From NCBI GenBank assembly GCA_009840945.1, contig VXMU01000122.1:9330-56346 (forward strand): DNA of 47,017 nucleotides. Direction: 5' to 3'. Below the pieces are notes generated by a model that was not told the origin of the DNA, ran no database searches, and was given only the letters and a program-made list of their open reading frames with translations. Position 1 is the first letter of the stretch. Each line of letters begins with the position of its first letter. The DNA comes from Chloroflexota bacterium. GTDB lineage: Bacteria > Chloroflexota > Dehalococcoidia > UBA2979. This document shows positions 9,143 to 17,851 of the stretch, one piece after another. A program made the translations under genes and the position numbers.

Positions 9143-9186
9143 ATGATACAGGCGAACGGGACGGGCGCGGCGAGTAGAATCGGTAA
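9143..9186. promoter_or_regulatory. Divergent promoter region, CoA-transferase / MFS
   Basis: On the + strand TAGAAT (9175-9180) ends 6 nt before the ATG at 9187, so transcription would start at or next to the A of ATG, giving a leaderless mRNA. On the - strand TATCAT (complement of 9143-9148) with an upstream TG is a plausible -10 for the CoA-transferase gene. The two genes share about 100 bp and could be co-regulated. Confidence 0.5.
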
Positions 9187-10710
9187 ATGACCACCAGCGC
9201 GCCCGCGGCGCGGCCACGCATCTTCTACGGCTGGTACATGGTCGGCGGCGGAGTCGTCGGCTCCTTCGTGGCCGTCGGCGCCGGCTTCGCGTCGATGAGC
9301 GTCTTCCTCAGCCCCGTCACGCAGGACATGGGCTGGACCGTCGCGGCCTTCACCATCGCGACCGCCGGGGCGAACGCCGTCAACGGCATGTCCGGCGTCA
9401 TCGTCGGCCCGCTCGTCGACCGCCACGGGCCGAGGCCGCTCATGCTCGTCGGCGCGGTCGCGCTCGCGGCGGCGATGTTCCTCACCTCGCAGGTGACGGC
9501 GCTGTGGCAGTTCATCGTGCTGCAGGCGTTCGGTGTCGGGCTCGGCATGGCGCTCGTCGGGCCGCTGGTCGTGAATATCGCGCTGTCGAAGTGGTTCGTG
9601 CTCGGCCGCGGCTGGGCGATCGCGCTGGGTTCGACAGGCATCTCGTTCGCCGGGGTGTTCGTCCCGTTCGCGATGACCCGCGTGGTCGACGGCCTCGGGT
9701 GGCGCGAGGGCTACCAGATCCTCGGCGTCGCCGTGCTCCTGCTCGCGTTGCCGACAGCGCTGATCATGCGCCGCCAGCCGGAGGACTATGGCCAGCTCCC
9801 CGACGGGCGGACAGAGGGCGGCGCGGGCGTCTCGGCCGCGGACACCGAGGCGCTGAACCTCGACCGCCTCAACTCATACACGCGCAGCGAGGCGCTGCGC
9901 ACCCGCGCCTTCTACCTGCTCACGCTCTCGTTCGCGTTCTTCGGGGCGGCGGCCTTCACGCTGCTCATCCACGGCATCCCGTTCGTGACCGAGGCCGGCT
10001 TCACGCGCACCGAGGCGGCCCTCGCGGTCGGCGTTGCCGGCGTCGGCAACTTCGCCGCGAAGATCCTGTGGGGCTGGGCGCTGGGGCGGTGGCACCCGCG
10101 CATCCTGTGGGCGATGTGCTACGCGCTGTTGTGCATCGGCTCGGTGCTACAGCTCGTGGCGGGCGGGCTCGGCCTGCTGATGCTGATGCACGTCGCGTTC
10201 TTCCTGTGGGGCCTGGGCTTCGGCGGCGGGGTGCCGCTGGGCGAGTTCATCTGGGCGAAGTACTTCGGCCGCGTCCACATCGGCGCCGTCCGCAGCGTCG
10301 GGATGCCGGCCGGGATCCTCTTCGGCGCAGCCGGGCCGCTAGTCGCCTCGCTGCTGTTCGACGCGAGCGGCAGCTACCTCGCCGCGTGGGTCCTGATGAT
10401 CGCGCTCTACTGCCTCGGCGCAGCCGCCGTCCTGACCTCGCGCGAGCCGCCGCAGAAGGTCACCGCCGCCCAGCTCGCCGCGATGGCTCCCCCTGCGCCG
10501 GCGCCCGTCGCCGCGGTCGTCCCGGCGCCCACCGCCGCGGCCGTCCCGGCGTCACCCGTGGCTACGCCCCCGGCGGCAGCCGCCCCCGCGCTCGCGACGC
10601 CCGGCGCGGCTCTCACGCACGGTGGGCTGAGCCTGTGGGACGGCAACCGCGACGGCGTGACGCCGCCCGTCAACGGGGCTGCGGCGCCAACCCGAAGCGC
10701 TGCTCGATAA
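9187..10710 (+). CDS. Major facilitator superfamily transporter (oxalate/formate antiporter-like, monocarboxylate type)
   Basis: A 507-residue membrane carrier with about 12 predicted helices between residues 12 and 415. It starts with FYGWYMVGGG, typical of MFS monocarboxylate and OxlT-like carriers, and has the loop-2 motif GPLVDRHGPR. The last 80 residues are a Pro/Ala-rich tail of low complexity, probably cytosolic. Divergent placement from a CoA-transferase suggests uptake or exchange of an organic acid that is then activated with CoA, as in oxalate or formate metabolism; this is inference. The 3' end overlaps the convergent SRPBCC gene by 41 bp. The ATG is preceded by a leaderless-type promoter. 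Confidence 0.85.
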   Translation: MTTSAPAARPRIFYGWYMVGGGVVGSFVAVGAGFASMSVFLSPVTQDMGWTVAAFTIATAGANAVNGMSGVIVGPLVDRHGPRPLMLVGAVALAAAMFLTSQVTALWQFIVLQAFGVGLGMALVGPLVVNIALSKWFVLGRGWAIALGSTGISFAGVFVPFAMTRVVDGLGWREGYQILGVAVLLLALPTALIMRRQPEDYGQLPDGRTEGGAGVSAADTEALNLDRLNSYTRSEALRTRAFYLLTLSFAFFGAAAFTLLIHGIPFVTEAGFTRTEAALAVGVAGVGNFAAKILWGWALGRWHPRILWAMCYALLCIGSVLQLVAGGLGLLMLMHVAFFLWGLGFGGGVPLGEFIWAKYFGRVHIGAVRSVGMPAGILFGAAGPLVASLLFDASGSYLAAWVLMIALYCLGAAAVLTSREPPQKVTAAQLAAMAPPAPAPVAAVVPAPTAAAVPASPVATPPAAAAPALATPGAALTHGGLSLWDGNRDGVTPPVNGAAAPTRSAAR

Positions 10711-11143
10711 CCCCTCGGCGGAAGTCGAAGATGCCCTGCAGGCGCGGGGCGATGACGCGCTCGTTGACCACGCCGCCGAGGGGGCCGAACGGCAGCGCGT
10801 AGTGGACGATGTCCCGCACCTCGGTGCCGCCCGGCGCGTCGCGGAAGTGGTGCTGGTGGTGCCAGAAGCGGTACGGTCCGATCCGCTGGTCGTCGACGAA
10901 CAGCTCGCCCTCGACGACCGCCGTGATCTCCGTCACCCACGTCACCGGGATGCCGAGCAGCGGCCGCACACGGTAGACGACGATGAGGCCCGGATGGACG
11001 CGCTCCGGGATCTCCTCGGTGATCTCGAAGCCCATGTCGGGCGGCGTGATCACCGACAGGTTGCGAGGGTTGGAGAAGAACTCCCACGCCTCGGCGCGGC
11101 TCACCGGTAGCACCTGCACCGCTTCCAGTCGGTGGAGGCTCAT
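10670..11143 (-). CDS. SRPBCC family (START-like) protein
   Basis: A 157-residue protein with the helix-grip fold pattern: an early SRAEAWEFFSNPRNLSVITPP segment, strands with VVYRVRPLLGIPVTWVTEIT, and FRDAPGGTEVRDIVHYALPFGPLGG before the C-terminal helix. Such proteins (CoxG or YfiR-like ligand binders, DUF1857-like or cyclase-like) bind hydrophobic ligands; the specific role is unknown. ATG with GGGAG 8 nt upstream. Its 3' end lies inside the end of the MFS gene on the opposite strand. Confidence 0.8.
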   Translation of the reverse strand: MSLHRLEAVQVLPVSRAEAWEFFSNPRNLSVITPPDMGFEITEEIPERVHPGLIVVYRVRPLLGIPVTWVTEITAVVEGELFVDDQRIGPYRFWHHQHHFRDAPGGTEVRDIVHYALPFGPLGGVVNERVIAPRLQGIFDFRRGVIEQRFGLAPQPR

Positions 11144-11177
11144 CGGGGACTCCCTTCACGCGGTGGGAGCGTGCTGG

Positions 11178-12341
11178 CTATTCGGGGTCGTCGAGGGCGG
11201 CGCTCGCGATCGTCTCCAGCGCGCGCGCCTCGATCGGGGGGTTGATCAGCCCGCTGCGCACGTCGCGGAAGTAGCGTTCGAGGGGCTCCGAGCGGTGCAT
11301 GGCGACGCCGCCGACGATGCGCATCGCGACCTCGACCACCTCGACGGCGGTGTTCGTGGCGAGGCGCTTCGAGGCGGCGACCTGCGGCCCGAGCCGCGGA
11401 CGGGCGTCCGGGTCGCGCTCCCACGCCTCCGAGGTCTGCATGAGCAGCGCGGTCGCGGCCATCAGCGCGGCGTCCATGCGGCCGACCTGCTCGCGCACGT
11501 GCGGCACGGTCGCGACCGGTCCCGGCGCGCCGATCGGCCGGCGCTCGCGCGCGAAGCGCACGGCGTAGTCGCGCGCGGCCGACGCCACGCCGAGACTCGT
11601 CGCGCCGACGAGGATCGCGAACCACGCGGCCGGACGCTCGCGCTGGCGCTCGGGGTCGGAGCGCGTCAGGAAGTCCTCGTCGGTCACGAGCACGTCCTCG
11701 AAGCAGACGTCGTGGGAGCCGCTGGCGCGCATGCCGAGCGCGTCCCACGTCTCCTCGACGCGCACGCCGGGGAGGTCGCGGTGGATGGCGATGCGGCCGA
11801 CCTGGCCGCTGCCGTCCTCGACGGCGACGTAGGTGATGAAGTGGGTGAGGACCGGCGCGGCGGTGGTGTACGTCTTGCGGCCGCTCACGCGCCAGCGGCC
11901 GGGGCCGTTCGGCGTGGCGGTGGTCTCGGGGCGCCCGCCGCCCTGCGGTGAGCCGAGGTTCGCCTCGGCGGCGGCGTTGTTGAGCAGCGCGCCGTCCTGC
12001 ACCGCCGCGCGGAAGATGCGCTGGCGGGCGGCCTCGGGCCACTGGCGAGCCTGGCCCTCCGTACCGCACATCATGAGGTGCATCGCGAGGCCGAGCGCCG
12101 TTGAGCCGTCGCCCTTCGCGAGCTCGATCTGCGCGAGCGCGACGTCGTCGAGGCCGTACCCGCCGCCGCCGTATGCCTCGGGGACCGCGGCGGCGGTGTA
12201 GCCTGCGCGGCGGGCCGCCTCGAAGTGGTCGTGCGGGAAGGAGCCTGCGCGGTCATGCTCGGCCGCGCGGACCGCGAAGAGCGCGGCAAGCTGCCGCGCC
12301 TGCGCCACGAGGTCGGCTTGCCGGTCGGTCTTCGGCTCCAC
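11178..12341 (-). CDS. Acyl-CoA dehydrogenase family protein
   Basis: A 387-residue FAD flavoprotein of the acyl-CoA dehydrogenase fold. The N-terminal helical domain has AYGGGGYGLDDVALAQIELAKGDGSTAL. The middle beta domain includes the WRVSGRKTYTTAAPVLTHF stretch, then WDALGMRASGSHDVCFEDV. The C-terminal helical domain includes ARERRPIG and MRIVGG. The sequence is nearer to the hydroxylase or acyl-CoA oxidase-like branch than to short-chain dehydrogenases. The GTG start at 12341 has TACGCT 6 nt upstream on its strand, a leaderless layout. Substrate unknown; nearby CoA-transferase and carrier suggest carboxylic acid catabolism. Confidence 0.88.
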   Translation of the reverse strand: MEPKTDRQADLVAQARQLAALFAVRAAEHDRAGSFPHDHFEAARRAGYTAAAVPEAYGGGGYGLDDVALAQIELAKGDGSTALGLAMHLMMCGTEGQARQWPEAARQRIFRAAVQDGALLNNAAAEANLGSPQGGGRPETTATPNGPGRWRVSGRKTYTTAAPVLTHFITYVAVEDGSGQVGRIAIHRDLPGVRVEETWDALGMRASGSHDVCFEDVLVTDEDFLTRSDPERQRERPAAWFAILVGATSLGVASAARDYAVRFARERRPIGAPGPVATVPHVREQVGRMDAALMAATALLMQTSEAWERDPDARPRLGPQVAASKRLATNTAVEVVEVAMRIVGGVAMHRSEPLERYFRDVRSGLINPPIEARALETIASAALDDPE

Positions 12342-12403
12342 GTATCGAGCGTAGCACCGCCGCGTGGCAGGCGGTCGCGAGACGCGACGGGCGCCAGACG
12401 TGA

Positions 12404-12430
12404 CGAGGGGCCGGCGGAGCCGGCCCCTCG
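12404..12430. terminator. Terminator hairpin downstream of groEL
   Basis: A perfect 12-bp stem (CGAGGGGCCGGC 12404-12415; GCCGGCCCCTCG 12419-12430) with a 3-nt loop, 26 bp after the groEL stop. A T-tract is weak on the - strand, as often in high-GC DNA. Confidence 0.75.
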
Positions 12431-12455
12431 GTGTGGTCGCGGACTGCGTCCGGGC

Positions 12456-14081
12456 CTAGTACATGCCCTGCGCAGCAGCCTGCGCGGCCGCCAGCGCCGC
12501 CGCGTCGTTGGCGTCGGGCTTGTCAGTCACGAGGCAGTTGGTGGTCAGCACCATGCCGGCGATGGAGACGGCGTTCTCGAGCGCGGCCTTCGTGACGAGG
12601 GCCGGGTCGATGATGCCGAACTCCACCATGTCGCCGTAGCGCTGGCTCGCCGCGTCGTAGCCCTGGCCCTTCTCGAGCCGGCCGATCTCGCGGACGATCA
12701 CCGAGCCGTCCTCGCCGGCGTTGGCGGCGATGCGGCGCAGCGGCTCCTCCAGCGCGCGGCGCAGGATGCGCACGCCCGTGGCCTCGTCACCCTCGAGCTC
12801 GACCTCGTCGAGCACGTGCAGGGTGTTGAGGAACGCGACGCCGCCGCCGGGGACGATGCCCTCCTGGACGGCCGCGCGGGTCGCCGAGAGCGCGTCCTCG
12901 ACACGGTGCTTCTTCTCGGTCAGCTCCACCTCGGTGGCCGCGCCGACCTTGATGACAGCGACGGAGCCGGCGAGCTTGCCCATCCGCTCCTGCAGCTTCT
13001 CGCGGTCCCAGTCGGAGGTGGCGTTGTCGAGCGCCGCCTTGACCATGGTGATCCGCTCTTCGATCTGGTCCGAGGTGCCGTAGCCCTCGATGATCGTCGT
13101 CTCGTCCTTGGTGGAGACGATGCGGCGGGCGCGGCCGAGGTCCTCGGGCTGCGTGGACTCGAGGCTGCGGCCGAGCTCGGGGCTGATCAGCTGCGCGCCA
13201 GTGATGGCCGCGATGTCGCCCAGGTTGTCCTTGCGGCGGTCGCCGAAGCCCGGCGCCTTCACGGCCAGGGCGTTCATCGTGCCGCGCAGGCGGTTCAGCG
13301 CGAGCGTGGCGAGCGCCTCGCCGTCTACGTCCTCGCCGATGACCACGATCTCCTTGGAGCGCTGGAGCTGCCGCTCAAGCAGCGGGAGGATGTCGTTGAC
13401 GGCCGAGATCTTCTGGTCGGTGACCAGGATGTACGGCTCGTCGATGACGGCCTCCATGCGCTCCGGGTTGGTGACGAAGTACGGCGAGATGTAGCCGCGG
13501 TCGAAGGCCATGCCCTCGACGTACTCGATCTCGGTCTGGATGCCCTTGGACTCCTCGACCGTGATGACGCCGTCCTTGCCGGCGGCCTCCATGACGTCGC
13601 CGATGAGGTTGCCGATCTCGCCGGAGGCGGCGGAGATGGAGGCGACCTGCGCCATCTGCTCACGCGTCGTGATGGTGGTCGAGTCCTTGCCGAGCTGGTC
13701 GACGATGGCGCGGGCGCCGGCCTCGATGCCGCGCTTGAGCGCCATGGGGTCGGCGCCGGCGGCGACGTTCTTGAGGCCCTCGTGGACGATCGCCTGGCCC
13801 AGGACCGTGGCGGTCGTGGTGCCGTCACCGGCGATGTCGTTGGTCTTGGAGGCGATCTCCTTGGCCAGCTGCGCGCCGATGTTCTGGAACTCGTCGCCGA
13901 GGTCGATCTCCTTGGCGATGGTCACACCGTCGTTGGTGATGGTGGGTGCGCCGAACTTCTTGTCGAGCACGACGTTGCGGCCGCGGGGTCCGAGCGTGAT
14001 GCGGACCGCGTCGGCGAGCTGGTCGATCCCGGTCCGGAGTGCGTGACGAGCCTGCTCGTCGAACAGTAGATGCTTGGCCAT
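12456..14081 (-). CDS. groEL: Chaperonin GroEL (Hsp60)
   Basis: A 541-residue class I chaperonin forming the ATP-driven folding ring. Typical segments are [32 protein letters not shown], the ATP-binding [21 protein letters not shown] and PGGGVAFL. The C-terminus ends in AQGMY instead of the usual GGM repeat. No groES is next to it, unlike the common groES-groEL operon, so this may be a second groEL copy or the genome may carry groES elsewhere. ATG at 14081 follows GAGGGAG. A CIRCE operator lies 95 bp upstream, implying HrcA control. Confidence 0.97.
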   Translation of the reverse strand: MAKHLLFDEQARHALRTGIDQLADAVRITLGPRGRNVVLDKKFGAPTITNDGVTIAKEIDLGDEFQNIGAQLAKEIASKTNDIAGDGTTTATVLGQAIVHEGLKNVAAGADPMALKRGIEAGARAIVDQLGKDSTTITTREQMAQVASISAASGEIGNLIGDVMEAAGKDGVITVEESKGIQTEIEYVEGMAFDRGYISPYFVTNPERMEAVIDEPYILVTDQKISAVNDILPLLERQLQRSKEIVVIGEDVDGEALATLALNRLRGTMNALAVKAPGFGDRRKDNLGDIAAITGAQLISPELGRSLESTQPEDLGRARRIVSTKDETTIIEGYGTSDQIEERITMVKAALDNATSDWDREKLQERMGKLAGSVAVIKVGAATEVELTEKKHRVEDALSATRAAVQEGIVPGGGVAFLNTLHVLDEVELEGDEATGVRILRRALEEPLRRIAANAGEDGSVIVREIGRLEKGQGYDAASQRYGDMVEFGIIDPALVTKAALENAVSIAGMVLTTNCLVTDKPDANDAAALAAAQAAAQGMY

Positions 14082-14175
14082 GCGCTTCAGCTCCCTCTCG
14101 CTGGATACACCGAGGGCCGTACAGGAGCGCCGCGGACTGCCCTCCGAGTCCCGCGACGCCGACTTGCTGCCTTCG

Positions 14176-14202
14176 TTAGCACTCTCACCTGCCGAGTGCT
14201 AA
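14176..14202 (-). promoter_or_regulatory. CIRCE operator (HrcA binding site)
   Basis: A perfect inverted repeat, TTAGCACTC at 14176-14184 and GAGTGCTAA at 14194-14202, separated by exactly 9 nt. This is the consensus CIRCE element, placed upstream of groEL. HrcA repression relieved by heat stress is the established mechanism. Confidence 0.97.
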
Positions 14203-14318
14203 ACGTTTGTACCCAATCGCGCCCCACAGCGCAAGTGCCCGCGCCGCTGATCCCGTCTGATCCCCTCGCTCCATCTGCGGGGCGAGGATGAGAGTGCCGG
14301 GGGTCTGCCGGGTGCTTG

Positions 14319-15023
14319 CTAGCGCTGGAGCAGCGGGACGCCGCCGCTGCGCCGCATCGGGTCGTCGAGGCCCTCGTACGGCGGGAACAGGGACTCGAGC
14401 TCGGTGCGGATCGGGTCGCCCTCGGGCAGGTAAGGCGAGAAGTCCCCGTCGGGCTCGAGACGCTCACGCACGCCGTGCGTGCCGAACTCGCGGATCTTGT
14501 CCTGGAGCATCATCAGGCCCTGCAGCAGCGACTCCGGCCGCGGCGGGCAGCCGGGCACGTACACGTCGACCGGCGAGACGAGGTTGACGCCGGGGAGCAC
14601 CGAGTACCCGTAGGCGAACGGGCCGCCCATGATGGCGCAGCCGCCCATCGAGATGACCCACTTCGGCTCGGCCATCTGCACGTACACGCGCCGCACGGCC
14701 GGGGCCATCTTCCAGGTCACCGTGCCGGCGACGATCATCAGGTCCGCCTGCCGCGGCGACGCGCGGAACACCTCGGAGCCGAAGCGCGCGATGTCGTAGC
14801 GCGAGGTCGCGCTGGCGATCATCTCGATGGCGCAGCAGGCGAGGCCGAACATCGCGGGCCACAGCGAGGAGGAGCGCGCCCAGTTCATGACCTGGTCGAC
14901 GGAGGTGAGGAGGACGTTCTTGCGCAACTCCTCCTCGAGGTCGGCCGGGGCCACGTCCCTCGACGTGTCGAAGAGCTGAAGTCGCTGCCGGGTCTCGGGG
15001 CTGAGGTCCCCATTGCTCACCAC
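14319..15023 (-). CDS. nuoB: NADH-quinone oxidoreductase subunit B (NuoB)
   Basis: A 234-residue peripheral subunit of complex I that carries iron-sulfur cluster N2 and passes electrons to quinone. The four ligands are in GLACCAIEM (two adjacent Cys), [10 protein letters not shown] and [10 protein letters not shown]. The C-terminal 55 residues, rich in acidic residues and proline, extend beyond the core. The GTG start at 15023 has GAGGAG 8 nt upstream; a second GTG directly follows. nuoA, nuoC and nuoD are not adjacent, so the gene is isolated from the rest of complex I in this window. Confidence 0.94.
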   Translation of the reverse strand: MVSNGDLSPETRQRLQLFDTSRDVAPADLEEELRKNVLLTSVDQVMNWARSSSLWPAMFGLACCAIEMIASATSRYDIARFGSEVFRASPRQADLMIVAGTVTWKMAPAVRRVYVQMAEPKWVISMGGCAIMGGPFAYGYSVLPGVNLVSPVDVYVPGCPPRPESLLQGLMMLQDKIREFGTHGVRERLEPDGDFSPYLPEGDPIRTELESLFPPYEGLDDPMRRSGGVPLLQR

Positions 15024-15160
15024 GGCGTCACTCCTCGCTCCGCACCTTCGATCGGGCTATCCGCCCGGGGGCGCTCGGTCGCGGCGATCGTAGCGGAACG
15101 CGCCGAGGGCGTCGAGGCGGCAATCCTGCGGGACATTATTGCTTAGCGAACAGGCGTGTT
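15024..15160. other. Intergenic stretch, no gene seen
   Basis: I see no convincing gene, RNA or terminator here. The GC content drops toward the hypothetical gene at 15161. Confidence 0.5.
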
Positions 15161-15481
15161 TCAGTCCGCCAAGAAGTCGAACGTTGCGAGCAAGTAGCTC
15201 GCGTTCCAGTAGCTCGAGAGAGCACCTCGCTTCACCGCTAGGTCCCTAAGCCACCTAGCTTTTGTTGGCATCCCTGCCGCGACCCACTCGTCGAACAGTT
15301 CGGGGACGGATGTGCGCCAGTTCCACTGTTTGCCGTCCCAAGGCGTGCGTCGCATCTTGCCGGTCGCCGGCATGAACACCAGTCCGAATTCTTCGACCTG
15401 CAGATCGAAGCCGATCCCTTGACTCAACGTCTGGAGTCGGACTCCCGCACCGATCTTCGCCACCATCTCGGACTTAGTCAT
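15161..15481 (-). CDS. Hypothetical protein, 106 residues
   Basis: I do not recognise a family. The protein has mixed composition (MTKSEMVAKIGAGVRL at the start, several Trp residues in TPWDGKQWNWRT, and a helical C-terminus ending TFDFLAD) and no membrane segment or metal motif. It starts 10 bp after the cysteine desulfurase stop on the same strand, so it may be co-transcribed with it. Base composition is clearly less GC-rich than the neighbours, suggesting recent acquisition. The ATG at 15481 follows AGGGTGTTGA; the real-gene call rests on its codon-like composition and position. Confidence 0.6.
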   Translation of the reverse strand: MTKSEMVAKIGAGVRLQTLSQGIGFDLQVEEFGLVFMPATGKMRRTPWDGKQWNWRTSVPELFDEWVAAGMPTKARWLRDLAVKRGALSSYWNASYLLATFDFLAD

Positions 15482-15491
15482 TCAACACCCT

Positions 15492-16727
15492 TCACGACGA
15501 GGACGACGCCCCGTTCGCGAGCCACGGCCCCCACTCGGCGGGCGCCTCCGTCACCGGCACGGGCGAGAGCGCGCGCATGCGCTCGATGATGCCGGGCAGC
15601 ACCTCCAGCAGGCGGTCGACGTCGGCGTCGGTGTTGTCGCGGCCGAGGGTGAAGCGCAGCGAGCCGCGCGCCAGCTCGTCCGGCACGCCCATCGCCACCA
15701 GTACGTGGCTCGGCTCGACGGCCCCGGTCGTGCACGCGGACCCCGACGACGCCGCGACGCCCGCGAGGTCGAGCGCGAGGAGGATCGACTCGCCCTCGAC
15801 GTACCCGACGACGGCCGAGACGTTGCCCGGCAGGCGGTGTTCGAGGTCCGTGGGGCCGGTGATGCCGAGCATCGGCACGCGCTTCGGCAGCTCCTCGATG
15901 AGGCGCTGCTGGAGCGCGCGCTCGTGCGAGAGGTCGGCCTCGCGGCGCTCCGCGGCAAGCTGCACGGCGCGAGCCAGCCCGACGATGGCGGGCGTGTTCT
16001 CCGTGCCGGCGCGGCGGTTGGACTCCTGCCCGCCGCCGAGGATCTGCGGCGCGAGCGGCGTGCCGGTGCGCGCGTAGAGCACCCCGGCGCCCCTCGGGCC
16101 GTAGAACTTGTGGGCCGTCAGCGTCAGCAGGTCCACGCCGAGGCGGTCGACGTTCACGCCCATGTGCGCCGCCGACTGCACGGCGTCGCTGTGGACGACG
16201 GTGCGCGGGTTGCGCTCGTGGACGGCGCGGCTGATCGCCGCGATGTCGTTCATCGCGCCGACCTCGTTGTTGGCGTGCATGATCGAGACGAGGACGGTGT
16301 CCTCGCGCACGGCGTCGGCGACGGCGGCCGGGTCGATGCGCCCGTCCGGGCCGACGTCGACGAGCGTGACCTCGGCGCCCTCGCGTTCGAGCTGCTCGGC
16401 GGTGTCGAGGACGGCGTGGTGCTCGGCGGCGTTCGTGATCAGGTGCCGGCCGCGCGCCTTGCTGGCGGCGAGCACGCCGCGCAGCGCGAGGTTGTCGGAC
16501 TCCGAGCCGCCCGACGTGAAGATGATCTCCTCGGGTTGCGCGCCTATCCACGACGCGACGGTCGCGCGCGCCTCGTCGATGGCCCCGGCGGCGCCCTGCG
16601 CCTCGACGTAGATCGACGAGGGGTTGTGCCACACCTCGCCGAGGTACGGCAGCATCGCCTCGACGACCTCCGGGGCGGGGGGCGTGGTGGCGGCGTGGTC
16701 CAGGTAGACGCGTCGGTCTTCTGTCAT
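15492..16727 (-). CDS. iscS: Cysteine desulfurase (IscS/NifS family)
   Basis: A 411-residue PLP enzyme that removes sulfur from L-cysteine for Fe-S cluster and thio-cofactor synthesis. It starts VYLDHAATTPPAPEVVEAM. Further marks are the AEHHAVLDT histidine, HSDAVQSAAH, the PLP lysine in LTAHKFYGPRGAGVL and the catalytic cysteine in SSGSACTTG. I chose ATG at 16727, not the upstream frame at 16781, because the family begins there; TATGCT lies 8 nt before it, giving an almost leaderless message. It is divergent from a SufR-like regulator and near an A-type carrier, so a Fe-S biogenesis role is likely. Confidence 0.94.
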   Translation of the reverse strand: MTEDRRVYLDHAATTPPAPEVVEAMLPYLGEVWHNPSSIYVEAQGAAGAIDEARATVASWIGAQPEEIIFTSGGSESDNLALRGVLAASKARGRHLITNAAEHHAVLDTAEQLEREGAEVTLVDVGPDGRIDPAAVADAVREDTVLVSIMHANNEVGAMNDIAAISRAVHERNPRTVVHSDAVQSAAHMGVNVDRLGVDLLTLTAHKFYGPRGAGVLYARTGTPLAPQILGGGQESNRRAGTENTPAIVGLARAVQLAAERREADLSHERALQQRLIEELPKRVPMLGITGPTDLEHRLPGNVSAVVGYVEGESILLALDLAGVAASSGSACTTGAVEPSHVLVAMGVPDELARGSLRFTLGRDNTDADVDRLLEVLPGIIERMRALSPVPVTEAPAEWGPWLANGASSSS

Positions 16728-16769
16728 CGCATCCCAGCATACCGCGCGGGCGATGGGGCCGGTGCGCGC

Positions 16770-16830
16770 CGGACCCCTCACCCCAACCCTCTCCCCAGGG
16801 AGAGGGGGTCAGAGTCTGGGTTAGGGGCTC
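16770..16830. repeat. Dispersed intergenic repeat, copy C
   Basis: CCCCTCACCCCAACCCTCTCC followed by its G-rich complement AGGGAGAGGGGGTCAGAGTC. It lies in the space between the divergent cysteine desulfurase and SufR-like genes. Confidence 0.75.
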
Positions 16831-16921
16831 TGCGGGGTGCAGCCACCCATCGAGGACTCCTCGTACCCGCACGTGCCGGACGCGTGGCCGAGACGTTGCC
16901 GTGTGCGTTAACGTGGTGGGG

Positions 16922-17776
16922 ATGACGCTGCAGCGCCGGGCCGGGAACACGCGCGAGGCGATCCTCGAGATCCTGCGGCGCTTCGACGCGCGCTCCGTCG
17001 AGGAGCTGGGCGGCGGCGCGGCGGCCGCCCGCGCGCCCCCCCGCCCCCCCCGCGCCCGGCGCCCGCGCGCCGCGGGGGGGGGCGGGGGGCACGGGGGGGG
17101 TCGCCCCCGCGGGTGTGGCTCGTTCTTTGGGGCGGCGCGGGGGGTGGGGGGGGGTGTGGGGGGGGGGGGGGGCCGTCGCGCCGCCCCCCCCCCCGCGACC
17201 GTCCGCCGCCACCTCGACGTCCTCATCCGCGACGGTTACGTCTCCGTCTCGCAGGTGCGAGGCCGCACCGGGCGGCCGCGCTACGCATTCTCGCTGACCG
17301 AGGCGGGCGCGGACTTCTTCGGCCACCACTACGTCCGCATCACCCGCCGCCTGCTCCACGAGATCGCCTCGATGAGCGCCGACGACACGTCCGGCCTCGA
17401 CGGCCCCGGGCTCGCCGAACTCGTCTTCGACCGCATCAGCGACCGCCTCGCCGGCGAGTACGCGCCGCTGGTCGACGGGGCGACGGCGGCGGAGCGGGCG
17501 CACGACACCGCCCGGCTGCTCGAGGAGGAAGGGTTCGACCTCGAGGTGGTCGAGGACAACGGCGACGTGCATGTGATGTGTCGCGACTGCCCCTGCAAGC
17601 GCCTGCGGCAGACCGCGGACAGCGCGCTGTTCGAGCGGGCGCACGCCGGTGGCTGCGACCACGATCGACGGCTCCTCGAGGCGCTGATCGGCGCCAGCCT
17701 GGAGCCGTACGAGGGCGGCGAGCTGCCCGCGGAGTTCTCGTGCGCGTACGTGGTGCCGGGGGGCGTGAGCCGTTAG
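16922..17776 (+). pseudogene. SufR-like / ArsR-type winged-helix regulator interrupted by a low-complexity block
   Basis: The frame encodes 284 residues. The N-terminus (QRRAGNTREAILEILRRFDARSVEEL) and ATVRRHLDVLIRDGYVS with GRTGRPRYAFSLTEAG form a COG2345-type winged helix. The C-terminal half has clustered cysteines (CRDCPCKRL, then GGCDHDRR, then FSCAYV) like Fe-S-binding SufR proteins. Between VEEL and TVRRHL there should be about 11 residues, but there are about 63, nearly all Gly, Pro, Arg and Ala, encoded by G- and C-homopolymers at about 17010-17195. This destroys the recognition-helix region. It stays in frame. I think an assembly or sequencing artefact in a real regulator gene is most likely. 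TAACGT lies 7 nt before the ATG (leaderless type). Confidence 0.7.
17010..17195. repeat. Low-complexity poly-G/poly-C block
   Basis: The block contains a 15-G run at 17158-17172, an 11-C run at 17184-17194 and several shorter runs. Nothing similar occurs in the window except at its right end (G-run 46974-46984). Confidence 0.9.
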
Positions 17777-17791
17777 ACGCGCCCGCCGCGA

Positions 17792-17807
17792 CCCACTATC
17801 ATGTGGG
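17792..17807 (+). promoter_or_regulatory. Inverted repeat overlapping the -10 of the Fe-S carrier gene
   Basis: CCCAC (17792-17796), TATCAT (17797-17802) and GTGGG (17803-17807) form a 5-6-5 palindrome whose spacer is a good -10 hexamer, 45 bp before the ATG at 17852. A repressor bound here would block RNA polymerase. The adjacent SufR-like protein is the natural candidate; this is inference. Confidence 0.5.
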
Positions 17808-17851
17808 CAGAGCCGTGCGGCGTTGCCGCGCGCTGCCCTGAGGGGATAGCC

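Noticed and set aside
17010-17195. Glycine/proline-rich insertion as a real domain, or G-quadruplex switch
   Set aside because: The block interrupts the recognition helix of a standard winged helix, and a like block occurs at the contig end, so an artefact is more likely; I kept it only as a flagged region.
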